Shown here: piece after piece, positions 47,320 to 57,569 of the stretch
Position numbering within the stretch: position 1 is the first letter of the stretch
Layout: each line of letters starts with the position of its first letter
Source: Lycorma delicatula
Lineage: Eukaryota; Arthropoda; Insecta; Hemiptera; Fulgoridae
DNA: 64,000 nucleotides
Direction: 5' to 3'
NCBI RefSeq assembly: GCF_047948215.1
Contig: NC_134455.1
Span: forward strand, 161,058,575 to 161,122,574
Notes under the pieces: generated by a model
What the model was told of the DNA's origin: nothing
The model's input: only the letters and a program-made list of their open reading frames with translations
Databases searched by the model: none
Translations under genes and position numbers: made by a program

Positions 47320-47363
47320 GGAGAGAATGACCACGACGTATAAACGTCGTGGTCATTCTCTCC
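47320..47363. repeat. Perfect hairpin, 20-bp stem and ATAA loop
   Basis: GGAGAGAATGACCACGACGT at 47320-47339 pairs exactly with 47344-47363 around ATAA. It ends 6 nt before the right arm of the 248-bp inverted duplication. Confidence 0.95.
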
Positions 47364-47369
47364 TGCTCA

Positions 47370-47617
47370 TACATATTATTCAACTTCTAATCACAAATTG
47401 TTACCTCTGTTATTTTTGATTTGCCATTGTAGACTACGCCAAGGATAAACTGTATGTATATGTGCACTTTAACTTTCACGAGTTCATTTTTTACCAATAT
47501 TCATGTGTTAATTAAGGCATGTTCAAATCATTCATTATTTATTATAGTAAACAGTTACGTTATTAGTAAAATTTGTGAAATATTCAGTTAATTATGCATT
47601 TCAATTTCAAGTTTGGT
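47370..47617 (-). repeat. Right arm of the 248-bp near-perfect inverted duplication
   Basis: This is an inverted copy of 46848-47095. It is bounded on the inside by the 20-bp-stem hairpin at 47320-47363 and on the outside by a 10-bp-stem hairpin that begins at the very next base. Confidence 0.95.
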
Positions 47618-47641
47618 ATTCATACTCATAAGAGTATGAAT
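47618..47641. repeat. Perfect hairpin, 10-bp stem and ATAA loop
   Basis: ATTCATACTC at 47618-47627 and GAGTATGAAT at 47632-47641 pair around ATAA. The structure is immediately adjacent to the outer end of the right arm and has the same loop sequence as the inner hairpin. Confidence 0.92.
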
Positions 47642-48299
47642 ACGATGAAAGTATTTAAACATTATACGAGAGAGAAAAGTCACAGTCGAGTGCACATGGT
47701 GAATGTCTGATCTACTCTCCCGAAAAAATGGCGTGAATGAAAAGAGGGGGAAACCAAGCCTAGGCAGTGGACAGGACAGAGTGTGTGTAAAAAACAAGAT
47801 ATGGTGTTTAAATTTAGTATGAGAACGATTAGAGAAAACGTGTGGAATTCGGGAACGAAGACAAAATAAAAATAATCTACAAGCAAGCAGACCATTAAAG
47901 GATTACGTAAGACTGATAAAATAATTTCTGAATACGCATAAGTTGAAGAAATGACATCAGGGCAGACAAAGATAAATAGACTTCTAGGAACAATGACAAT
48001 ATTGAAATTGGTGAGAATAAAAAAACATTTAAGACTAATATATATATTAAGACTAAACAGCAATAAATAATGCGAGATATGAAATACGTTGACACCAATA
48101 TGTTGATGCAACATTAAGTCAAACTGGAGCCTGAGAGAAATTGATAACGAAAACAACAGACCAAACCAACCTATATTAAAGTACACATAAGATAAGCCTA
48201 ATACGAAACAGAGTAATAAATTTACCAAGCCTATAGCAACAGCAAGACCCAACCCTAACTTTGAATTCATTGGAATAAACGCAACTTTACGCAATGGCG
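47642..48299. other. Unassigned DNA, purine-rich on the plus strand
   Basis: The minus strand holds a 208-codon open frame (47680-48306) of Leu/Phe/Ile/Tyr-rich composition. I do not call it a gene: it has no family motif, and the composition is what A-rich plus-strand DNA gives when read in reverse. Confidence 0.4.
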
Positions 48300-48870
48300 T
48301 AAACAATAGCGCTATAGCTCTAGAAGGGAATACTTCCCTTATAGAATTTTAATTGGACCGATTGTGATACTTTGTAATCGATCCAATTTGGGCATATGCG
48401 GGTTTCAACGAATTTCCCTTTTGATACCTAAAGAACCCAAAAAACCGGATGAAATTTTCCTGATGTTCGTATATACGTGTGTATGTTCGTTGTCGCCCTC
48501 TAAATCACCTTATCTCCAGAACTACACGGCCAATTTTACACAGTCAGATTACTTCTATACATGGGGTATTGAAGCCATTAAATTTTCAACTTAAAAGGTG
48601 AAGGGAGTGAGGGTGTAGAACAAGTTCACTCTCAGTATCTCGAGATTTTGACTAATTAAGGTCATGCTTTTCTTAGGCATAACTGTTAACAATTAAAAAG
48701 TAATAATAGTTGCAAAATCGCACCCCCAACCACAAAAAATGCTTTTAACTAGGGCATACTGCATCAATAGTACCTCTCGTTACCAAAAGGAGCGCTAGTG
48801 TAGCACTGACGTACAGCTGCAGTAGTCGTCTGCTATGTTGTTACGTTACACGTGAACGGTAGAATTAAAT
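48300..48870 (+). repeat. Probable interspersed non-coding repeat, interrupted by a SINE
   Basis: The segment starts around GCGCTATAGCTCTAGAAGGG and contains CGGGTTTCAACGAATTTCCC, GTATATACGTGTGTATGTTC and CCAGAACTACACGGCCAATT. Its composition and phrasing resemble the ~670-bp family (a TATGTRCGTATGTTC-like segment followed by an 'ACTCAAAAACG/AGAACTACACGG' segment). I recall similar sequences as dispersed repeats, but this window has only this one copy, so the call is inference. Confidence 0.4.
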
Positions 48871-49180
48871 AAATGAATATATTTTTTTCCTGTTTAGCCT
48901 CCGGGAATCACCGTCAGGTATTACTTCAGAAGATGATATGGTACGAGTGTAAGTGAAGTGTAGTCTTGTACAGTCTCAGGTTGACCATTTCTGAGATGTG
49001 TGATTAATTGAAACCCAACCACCAAAGAACACCACCCGCATCCACGATCTAGCATTCAAATCCGTTTAAAAGTAATTGCCTTTACTACGATTTGAACGTT
49101 GGAAATTTCGACTTCGAAATCAGCTGATTTGCGAAGACGCGCATTCACCACTACACAAACCCGGTGGGTTAAATGAATAT
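48871..49180 (-). mobile_element. tRNA-derived SINE, copy 5, full length with target-site duplication
   Basis: The SINE occupies 48881-49170 on the minus strand and is flanked by AAATGAATAT at 48871-48880 and again at 49171-49180 (TAAATGAATAT if the preceding T is counted). The T-run next to the left duplicate is the poly(A) tail of the minus-strand element, followed by CCTGTTTAGCCTCCGGGAAT. The B box is GATTTGAACGT at 49089 and the A-box region CCACTACACAAACC at 49149. This copy defines the family ends and shows target-primed insertion. Confidence 0.9.
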
Positions 49181-49202
49181 TATTTAAAGTGTAAAAAAAA
49201 GG

Positions 49203-49290
49203 TAACTCGTGTGGCTAGATCTCGAACTCGATCGCCCGGTTGACTCGGAACCTGGTGAATTAAGCCTCGCGGCTACACCAGCTACCGACC
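49203..49290 (-). repeat. Second tRNA-like (SINE head) sequence
   Basis: The minus strand reads GGTAGCTGGTGTAGCCGCGA (A-box-like), then CGATCGAGTTCGAGATC (B-box-like) about 50 nt later. It lies just outside the target duplication of SINE copy 5, so it is separate and older. The internal spacing and lack of a closing acceptor stem argue against a functional tRNA. It is probably the head of another tRNA-derived SINE extending left or into 49290-49420. Confidence 0.5.
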
Positions 49291-49574
49291 GTACACGAAA
49301 TTTATTCTATGTAAGTTGCGAAATTACATTAATTTAGTTAGTACCGACCGTCGCTGCTAGTACGGGGCCACACCCGCGCAAATTAAATACGGTATGCGCG
49401 CGCGCTTTAGTTAGGATCATTGAATTAAATAAACGAAAAAATATTATATTTATATAAAATTATAAATATCTTAAATTAAGTTTTGTGTGTGTAAACCGTG
49501 CATCAGTAACAACCCACAGTTGCACGACGGGAAATTCTTACAACTAACTGTTATCACTTTTTTTATGTTTGTTC
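49291..49574. other. Unassigned DNA with a GC-richer patch
   Basis: GTACCGACCGTCGCTGCTAG and ATGCGCGCGCGCTTTAGTTA near 49340-49410 are GC-rich. ATTGAATTAAATAAACGAAA at 49420 echoes the phrase just before SINE copy 5. This may be one repeat split by the SINE. Confidence 0.35.
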
Positions 49575-49702
49575 GCAGATAACTTTTTTCCTATTAATCC
49601 GATTGAAATAAATCTTGAAATCGACGCAGTTACTTTTCGCGGATAATTTTTTTCCTATTAATCCGATTGAAATAAATCTTGAAATCGACGCAGTTACTTT
49701 TC
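49575..49702. repeat. Tandem duplication, two 64-bp units
   Basis: Units 49575-49638 and 49639-49702 share ATTAATCCGATTGAAATAAA, TCTTGAAATCGACGCAGTTA and CTTTTCGC. Only two or three differences occur, at the start (GCAGATAACT versus GCGGATAATT). This is a recent local duplication. Confidence 0.93.
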
Positions 49703-49792
49703 GCGGTGGTACCATGATGTTGAATAAAATTTTAAATACAAAAGATTGGCCTGAACATTGAAAAAAAAGTTTTTTTACCCTCCGGCTAATGG

Positions 49793-50093
49793 TAGGGACA
49801 AAACCCACAGGGTTGGTCTAGTAGTGAACTCATCGTAAATCAGTTGATTTCGAAGTCGAGAGTTCTGAGGTTTAAATTCTAGTACAGGCAGCTACTTTTA
49901 TACGAATTTGAATACTAGATCGTGGATACCGGTGTTCTTGGGTGGTTGGGTTTCAATTAACTCACATTCAGAAATAGTCTATCTAAGACTATACATGACT
50001 ACACTTCATTTACATTCACACACACATCATCCTCATTCACCTTCTGAATACCTTACGGTAGTGCCGGAGGTTAAACAGAAAAAAGATAAGTGG
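49793..50093 (+). mobile_element. tRNA-derived SINE, copy 6, nearly full length
   Basis: Head: AACCCACAGGGTTGGTCTAG, with the A box TGGTCTAGTAGTG at 49814-49826 and the B box GGTTTAAATTC at 49869-49879. Body: TTGAATACTAGATCGTGGAT, GGTTGGGTTTCAATTAACTC and ACTACACTTCATTTACATTC. 3' end: GCCGGAGGTTAAACAGAAAA. The A-to-B spacing is that of a tRNA, so the head is tRNA-derived and presumably carries an internal RNA polymerase III promoter. No clear target duplication is visible. Confidence 0.9.
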
Positions 50094-50798
50094 GTAGGTA
50101 GTGACAATGGGAATCCTGATATTCTGTATGTATGCGTCACGTTAGACGATGCTATATGTCTTCTGTAGGGCAGGTAATGTGAGTTTCTACACAAGATATG
50201 TAGCACCGTTAATAAAATCATAAAAAATCTTGTCTTAAACCTTTCAGACCCAATATACATTATACGTAATATACAGCATCGGTAGGAACAGTGGGAATCT
50301 TATAATTCTATAAACGTCCATCGCGTAACATGGTCTTGATGTCGGTTCCGTTATTTGAAAAATAATTATATTCTATTTAGTTAATTTATCAGGAGAGTAT
50401 CAGCAGATAAAAAAAAATTATTTAAATCTACTACAGTACGAAATGAGCTCGATTTTGAAGAAATTAAAGTTAAGAAAAATGAGTTTGAAACTATTCTATT
50501 CTTTCTAACGATAAAATATCCTAGGAGTATTTTATTGTTAATAAGGAGTATTAGCCAAATTGAAATTTTGAGTGAAATCGACAAATGCTGTTTTTAGTGC
50601 AAGTAGAGCAGTGTACTTGGGAATTATACATATTTTTTGCAAATTAATTTTAAAAACCGTTCACGAACTGCGCACTTGCTTAATCCCTTTTTACTTCCTG
50701 CTGGATGCTCTGTAGAGAGCAACACGAATAGCTCTGAACTTTGTATTTATTTTACCATTTTTGGAACATTTTGAAGTATCTGACTGCTATATTTATAT
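50094..50798. other. Unassigned AT-rich DNA
   Basis: There is no recognisable feature. The short frames have no motif. Confidence 0.4.
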
Positions 50799-50913
50799 TT
50801 AGCAAGTGAACATCCCAACCCCGTAGGGGAAGACACCCGCATTATGATGCTTCCGGTCGTCACCCCCCCCCCCCCCCCCCCCCGCTGTAATCACTGATGT
50901 TAGCAAGTGAACA
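50799..50913. repeat. GC-rich insertion with C21 flanked by a 14-bp direct repeat
   Basis: TTAGCAAGTGAACA occurs at 50799-50812 and again at 50900-50913. Between them are 87 bp of GC-rich DNA with a small hairpin (CCCCGTAGGGG, 50820-50830) and 21 consecutive C (50863-50883). This is the pattern of an insertion with target-site duplication. The inserted sequence is too short to classify. Confidence 0.8.
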
Positions 50914-51445
50914 ACCACAACATGAAAGATTAAAACGATATTCAGATTAATTGATGGATACACAACAGAAAATTCAGTATTTCCATTAACGATATGGGCC
51001 AGTTTCACAACTAGTTTAGAAAAAACAACGAACTGGTGCGAACCGTTTACTCACAATTTAATGAAAAGTATTACACAGTCCATCAATGCTCAGATAATTT
51101 GGTAAATATTCTTTTAGAATTTCAATCAGATATTTATCTGAAACATTAAAAAAGTTGGCTGACAGGCTATATTCAGTACGTCTGAGCATTCTACTGGACG
51201 GATCTGGCTGATTTTTTTTGTTTTTTATTACTCGTAATAACCCGCAGATACGTCATTAATAGTCATCGGACCTCTAACTTGACTCTCCTCTGAGAATTCC
51301 TCAAAAAATCCTCATTTATTACATAACTAAAAAACTTTTCGAGGTAATTATTCACAAGAAAATCATTTTCAAAATCGGCCCGATCTGTCCAGTAGAAAGT
51401 CTGGACGGACTGGAAAAGGTTTTTGGCGATTTTTTAAAAATACTT
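50914..51445. other. Unassigned AT-rich DNA
   Basis: I see no feature that I can support. Confidence 0.4.
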
Positions 51446-51645
51446 CGTAATAACTCTGCAAAGCAGCAAGGGACCACTAGTATAAATTTTTTCTGAAAAA
51501 CGAATAATGCTATAATAAGCTGCAATAATAATGTGGAGTAGCACGGGTCCACTAGGGTTTTAGCAGATTTTTTTAAACACATAACATTAATTTGTAATAA
51601 TAAAACAGCGGAGCAACAAGGGACTACTAGTATCAAATTCAAAAG
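51446..51645. repeat. Three diverged tandem units around a GGGxCYACTAG motif
   Basis: GCAGCAAGGGACCACTAGTA (about 51462), GAGTAGCACGGGTCCACTAG (about 51536) and GAGCAACAAGGGACTACTAG (about 51612) recur every ~75 bp. On the minus strand this gives an internally repetitive frame (LVVPCC-A-LL, LVDPCYSTLLL, LVVPCCSAVLLL), which reflects the DNA repeat rather than a known protein. Confidence 0.7.
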
Positions 51646-52136
51646 TGTAAACGAACCTGCTAGAATTAAGGATCCTGTAACCAGGTGCCGAAATGAATTC
51701 TTAAAAAACAAAGAAAATATCACAAAATGGAAAGACTGCAGTACGCGAAATATTTGGGTTATTTTAACAATCATTTTAAACATATTACATAGATTTGAAT
51801 TTTAAATTTTGAAATTAAAATTGGGTCATTTTAATGTTATCAGTATTCTTATAATTTACTATCAAACAAGGTTTAATAAGTGTTTTTTTATTAAGTGTTT
51901 ATTTAGATTTGCCTATTAATTTTTTTAAATAATGTAAACGGTGCGCAGTTCGCCTGTTATAAAATGGCAAATCTCGGGTGAAATACGCTGTTCGTATGAC
52001 TTTAATACCCGAGTACTTGGCGCCCAATTAGGGGGTGCCGCTTTTAAAACTGGTATCCGATTCAAAATTGAAAAAAATAATTTTTAATCAATTAAAAACA
52101 GTTTTATCTTTAACTACAAAACGATTCTCTTACGTA
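51646..52136. other. Unassigned DNA
   Basis: There is no recognisable feature. A GC-richer patch lies at 51940-52050. Confidence 0.4.
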
Positions 52137-52170
52137 CGGTGTAGGTGTGTGTGTTTATACACCTACACCG
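52137..52170. repeat. Perfect inverted repeat, 12-bp stem and 10-nt loop
   Basis: CGGTGTAGGTGT at 52137-52148 pairs with ACACCTACACCG at 52159-52170. Confidence 0.9.
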
Positions 52171-54769
52171 ATTGGCATTAATGTACGACACAAAAATAAA
52201 ACGTAAGTAAATGAAATCTTAGATTATTAAAAAGAAACACGATGAGGCAGCCTACGTAACTACTAAAGTATATTTAATTCTTATGGGTTTTATTTCATAC
52301 AGTTAAATAAGTAAATTAAGCATAAATGTTAAACAAGATGAGAAAATTTAAAAGAAAAGCAACTTAAAACGTCATTAGCCTCCTAATGACAACGCAGGAG
52401 TGGGGATAATTCTGAAACCTTGCCAAATGGCAACTGAGTTGAATATCTCCTACCCATAATGACATTAGATTATTATATATATATACTCGTATATGTAAAC
52501 GTACTCCCTGTGCAGTAGAGTTTTTAAATACACAACCTTTCTTGCGCTTGCATTTAAATTTTATTGAACAAAATTTCCTTTAGAACAAAAGAATTTACTT
52601 TTTTTTTTTAAATATTTAAAACTTTACAAAAACACGGAAAGAATAGAAACTAACTTCCAGTACCTCAGGGAGAAAAACAAATAGTAAATGATAATATGAA
52701 CTGAATTAGAGTACCTCGGATAATTTAGTTCTTTGTGGTACGATGTTACCTGGGTAACTAGAGGTACCTGGTTCCTTTGAGTACCAGCTCTTAACATTGC
52801 CAGTAAAAGTATCTCCAGCCAAGATTCGAAAAATATCTCATACTAAAACTGCTTAAAATTTTACTTTCTTTAATCGTTGTCCCCTTCCAAAAATATACCA
52901 CCCCAGCAATTAAAATATAACAAACTATTTCCGCAACATGAGAGAAAGGAATTAACATTAAAAAAAGTCTATAAAAAAGTAGGATAAAAATCTACTAGCT
53001 TTTATTTTGATAGCTTGAGAGTTTTGCATAAAATTCATCCTCAGGTACTAAATGGTTAAAACTGTTTCTCAAACAGGGAGGGAAACCAAAGCTTCTTTTC
53101 CTGTTGGAAATAAAAGTTTTAAAAATGTTATTTCCCAGTTAAATCTTCTTTTTTTTAATTACCCAAAGTCAGATTTTAAGTTTTTATCACAATATTTTTT
53201 TATTAATATTATTCTTATATAAGTTGCACAGCATATGTTAAAATTATATGTACATTGCCAAGTATTTCAAATGAAGACGTAACAGACAGCTACAATGATT
53301 TAAATAGTGTAAACAGATAAGTTCGATTAAAAAGTTCTTTCATGAAGTACAGTTACCATTTAACCATGTACAATCCCACATAAACAGAAAAATAAATACA
53401 AATCAAGACGACTTGCTAATAAGATAGTAGGCAGAAACTAGGTAATGAGATTTTGTCTCTTCTATATGTAAAGCAACATAACACAAAAATAAAATGCATC
53501 TTCGTCATTACAGGCATAACTTTATAAAATGATATAATTTTAGCGCCCCTAAAGAATTACCTCACTTCCCTGTCTATGGAAAGTGTGGTAAAGTAAAAAT
53601 GTCAATTAAATTACTTCTATTTCAAAAACAGTTCATTTTATAAATTAAAAACTGAAACTGGCCCGTTTTCTAAATTTTATCCGCGGGAACCATAAAGTTG
53701 TTATGGAAAGTTATTAAGTCAGCAAATTAAAGTATTATTACACGACAAATGACGGAGTAAAATACAACCTTTCTGTTTCAGCCATATCGTTCACCCAATA
53801 ATGAATTTATCTCGATTATTTATGCCTCAACATCGAAAAATTCAGTAAAAGATTCATAAAGATCGGCCTAGCAGATTCTACTTTAACGATATATGCATAG
53901 ATGGAACTAATACACGAATTTTTATATTTCGACTGACACAAAGATAAGAAGTCTGTGAAAAAAAAAAAATTGTGGACGAGTGATATGTCATTATGAAGTA
54001 ATAAATAGCAATAAAGAGTAAAAAAAGGCCATAGAGTACTACAAAACTGCCTTGTTGAAATGAATGAGGTTAGACATTATGCAAACAGTAAATCGGATTC
54101 TGAAGAACAATTCGATATAAATAAGATTAAGTTATCATTGGTTAATCCACAGACAGATCAAGGATTTTACATGTTCTGAGTAGAAAAATGTGAACAAAAA
54201 TTAACATCTTAATTTTTGTCTGTTAGGCAAATAGAAAAAACCGCTCCACTGATTTTAACGAAAAATGTGAAAAGTGATTTCCTGACACAAGATAAGTAAA
54301 ATACATTGTGCATTTCCAGTTATTGAGAAGCTCTATGCCCCCTCCACAAAATCTTTTTTTTAGCATTTACTTGCTTAATAGTGAATACATTTTTAATCGA
54401 AAGAAACTGAATTCACACCATTTAGAAAAATATCTTCAAATTAATTGCTTAACTTTACAAAGGGAATCATCTGCCTTTCTAGATCTAGAAGACCAATAAT
54501 TATTCGAAGAATAAAAATATCACAAAAAAAGAATAACTGAGCTGATAAAATCTGCTAAGAATTTTTTAACAATAATTCGTTTAGAATTTTGTTGAATGAT
54601 TTCCCCATACTTCTAAAAAAACAAAATTATTGACAGAGTTTTTAGCCGTACCGCGTTTAATCCTAAAATACTAATGGTTAAAGTAAAATTTGTAAACGGT
54701 TAATCGGTAGTTAGAGTTAAATCCATCTAAATCTATATACACAAACAAAAAAAAATGTAACTGATTCAA
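52171..54769. other. AT-rich non-coding DNA
   Basis: This block of about 2.6 kb has no recognisable coding or repeat similarity. Confidence 0.45.
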
Positions 54770-55054
54770 CGCCCAGCAAAAACTATTGTTGATAAATTGA
54801 TGAAAATTTGTATATACATTCTTACGGTGTAAGTGCACATTAAGAAGGATTTTTTAAATTCCAAGTTCAAAGGTTTAAAACTGAGTAACAATGAAATTTA
54901 CTATTTTTTTAATTTCTCGGTAACAAATGAAGATATCAACTTGATTTTTACGGCTTACGGCTACACGTAAAGGCTGATCGGCTAAAAATTCCCTGAGCGC
55001 AACCCAAAAGCAAAGAACCATATAGCGCGAGCGAAGCCGGGACGGGGATGCTAA
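54770..55054 (+). mobile_element. Candidate Helitron-like (or other) repeat 3' end
   Basis: The block ends GCGCGAGCGAAGCCGGGACG, then GGGATGCTAA followed by T. A GC-rich 3' end terminating in CTRR just before a T is the Helitron 3' rule, and I recall very similar tails (CGAGCGAAGCCGGG...GCTAGT) as common repeat ends in sap-feeding insect genomes. A terminal hairpin is not convincing, the 5' end is not defined and no Rep/helicase frame is present. Low-confidence class call. Confidence 0.4.
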
Positions 55055-56756
55055 TTAAACATAAAATAATAATTGTTTACCAATCAAAAGTACTAATTTA
55101 AATATTAGTAAATAAAACTAGATTTTAGACACTGAAATTGAATGTAGGCAATTCACGTAGATATTCCAAGCTATTAAATTACTCTTTTTTTTTTAATTTT
55201 TCACAAAATTATTCAAAGTAATTACGTTCAATGCTTTTTTACGGCTGAAGCCTCCCACTAGGGGCTTCATCGAAATGACTTATCTTTTATGAGTGTTCAC
55301 ATATTCTAATTCCTAGGGGATGGTATCTCTGGTTCAAAGAGTAATTCAAAAATTTTATTGCATTAAACAGTAAATAAAAAAGAATAATTACAAATGTAAA
55401 AAGCAAAGAATGGTTTAAACGAATAAATTATATAAATACTGAAAAAGGTTAACTATAATGAACCATTTAACAGCATAATATAGACCGAATTAAAAAAAAA
55501 GTTTATCCTTGTATTTCTATTGTTGTATACGTATAGAAAATTATTACACCTTAATTATGTATTTGTTAAAAGATTTTTTTAAAAGGAAGAAAATTGCGCC
55601 TAAGCTAAAATTAATACTTATAAAACGAAAGAGAAATAACACGTCACTTTTCCCCTGGCTGAAGTTTTTACAGAACATTTTAATTTATTTATCGCGCTCA
55701 ATATTTAACATTTTTAACAAATATTTAACATTTATCGCGCTCAATTCTACCTGCAGTAGAAGTCTTTTCGTAATACATAGCTCGGCTTTAAAATAACTAC
55801 GAAAACCAGTTCTTACACAATTTTCAGGAGGTAGACGATTTTTTCATAGAAGAAATCAAATTGATCTGATACGGATGGAAATTTCTGATATCTTAATGTA
55901 AACTACTCTAGAGAGGATTTTCTTCTACAAAAAACTCTTTACATTATTTTCATGAAACGTCTCGACAGGAACAAAAAAAGGAAGATAACAGCTGCGACCT
56001 TGACCGACCCGCATGGTATAATCAATCATCGAGCGTATTCACTCGTATTCATCCCACCAACCCTCTACATACAGACTGAACACAAAAACGTGCACGGGCA
56101 CATACAAGGCAAGAGTTCAAAGGTCATCATGAAATATGAACGGGTAATAGGTGGTTATATTACCGCGCTGTAGTGTTCCTACCGCTAAAATAATAAAACA
56201 CAACAGGAGTAATAACAATAATAAATTTTAATTATAAGTAACAAGTGTCATTTGGAGATGATTTACCTGATATGTACTGTCAGTTTTAAATTCAACGAAA
56301 CACACTATTTAGAATAAATGCAGTATGTCCAGACAATTGTTATAATCTTATTTTATTGAATATGATTTGTCGGCTTACCAATTTAAATCTGAAATAAAAA
56401 AAAATATATATATAAGCATTATTAATAATAATAATTCTTAAAATTATCTCTAATGTTTCTTGAATAATTTTTAATGATTCTTTAACGTCATTTAAAATTT
56501 GCAAAATATTCTTAGTTATTATATTAAACACATTATGCGATTAAAAAATATGTTTTTTTGTAATTTTTTATACGGCGCATTCGAGGTTATTAGCGAAAGA
56601 GGCTCCTAATGTTCAGATTTTAGATCCATTTCATGCAGCAGTGATTGGTAGATTTTAGTATATCATTCATGTAGTTTGTAATTTTCTCCACATAAAGCTA
56701 AATCCACTCCTGCATCTGTGTCATGTTTATAACACGTTGTGATGATCACGTTGCTT
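55055..56756. other. AT-rich non-coding DNA
   Basis: A small inverted motif (GCTGAAGCCTCCCACTAGGG, then GCTTCATCG) near 55244-55274 and a duplicated phrase (TTTATCGCGCTCAA, twice near 55688-55745) are visible. I recognise no gene. Confidence 0.4.
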
Positions 56757-56781
56757 GATCGTCCGACTAACACGGACGATC
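56757..56781. repeat. Perfect inverted repeat, 9-bp stem, within a cluster of GATC-containing repeats
   Basis: GATCGTCCG (56757-56765) pairs with CGGACGATC (56773-56781) across ACTAACA. On either side ATAACACG recurs (56730 and 56783), each time followed by GATGATC(A/G), so two similar half-sites flank the hairpin. Confidence 0.75.
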
Positions 56782-57569
56782 CATAACACGGTCAGCTAGA
56801 TGATCGTGCGAGGTATCATTCTATTCAGTTGCAATTAAAATCATATAAAAGCAAAGCTTTTAAATAAAACCTACTTCAAACTAGGATTACTGTAACTAAA
56901 CGTATGACTTACGTAGTTATATTTATTATAGCGCAATAGAATATTGTTATAAATGCCATATTAAAAAAAAACAAAAAAAAAAACGATTGGTTTACGATTT
57001 GTAATACATACTTAATTAATAAATTTGACATTTCTCATATAATAAATCGCGCCATACCGTTTATTCTCAACGAGGAAAATATTTATTTTGATCAATTTTC
57101 TTATTTAGCACTAAATATTAACATAGATTTTATTAAATATCGAAGGACTTTTTTTAATATAATTAAATTTTACTTGTCTTGAAATTAAGAACAGAAATTA
57201 CTTTCAATTCGCGAGCTAAATCCCTATATCTTGATCGTATCCCTTTTAATCCCTCCCAACACGAGTTTTAAATTAAAACTATCCGAATGTTTAACCATTT
57301 TTGTGATATTTATTGTATGTTAAAATATTACAAATGTTTATTTACTCGTAAATATACTTTATTTAAATTATCGTTACGTAGTCGTGAATTTTTTAACGAA
57401 TTCATTCTATTTTAAATCATGTTTTCAAAATAAAAGTGTATTCCAGATTAATTTCACACAATGCTATTTAATTGAAGATTTGTAAGTCAGAAGACATTAT
57501 GACAGAATAAGGAATGAAAATGATGTTAAACGAACAATAAATGAATATATGATACAGTAAACGAATTAA
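56782..57569. other. AT-rich non-coding DNA
   Basis: There is no recognisable feature. Confidence 0.4.

Noticed and set aside
47680..48306. 208-codon minus-strand open frame, the longest in the window
   Set aside because: It has hydrophobic, Leu/Phe/Ile/Tyr-rich composition with no family motif and no coherent signal or transmembrane pattern. It is the reverse of A-rich plus-strand DNA, so a chance open frame is more likely than a membrane protein.
51352..51783. 143-codon minus-strand frame with repeated LVVPCC-A-LL motif
   Set aside because: The protein repetition follows directly from the underlying diverged DNA tandem repeat. I know of no protein family like it.
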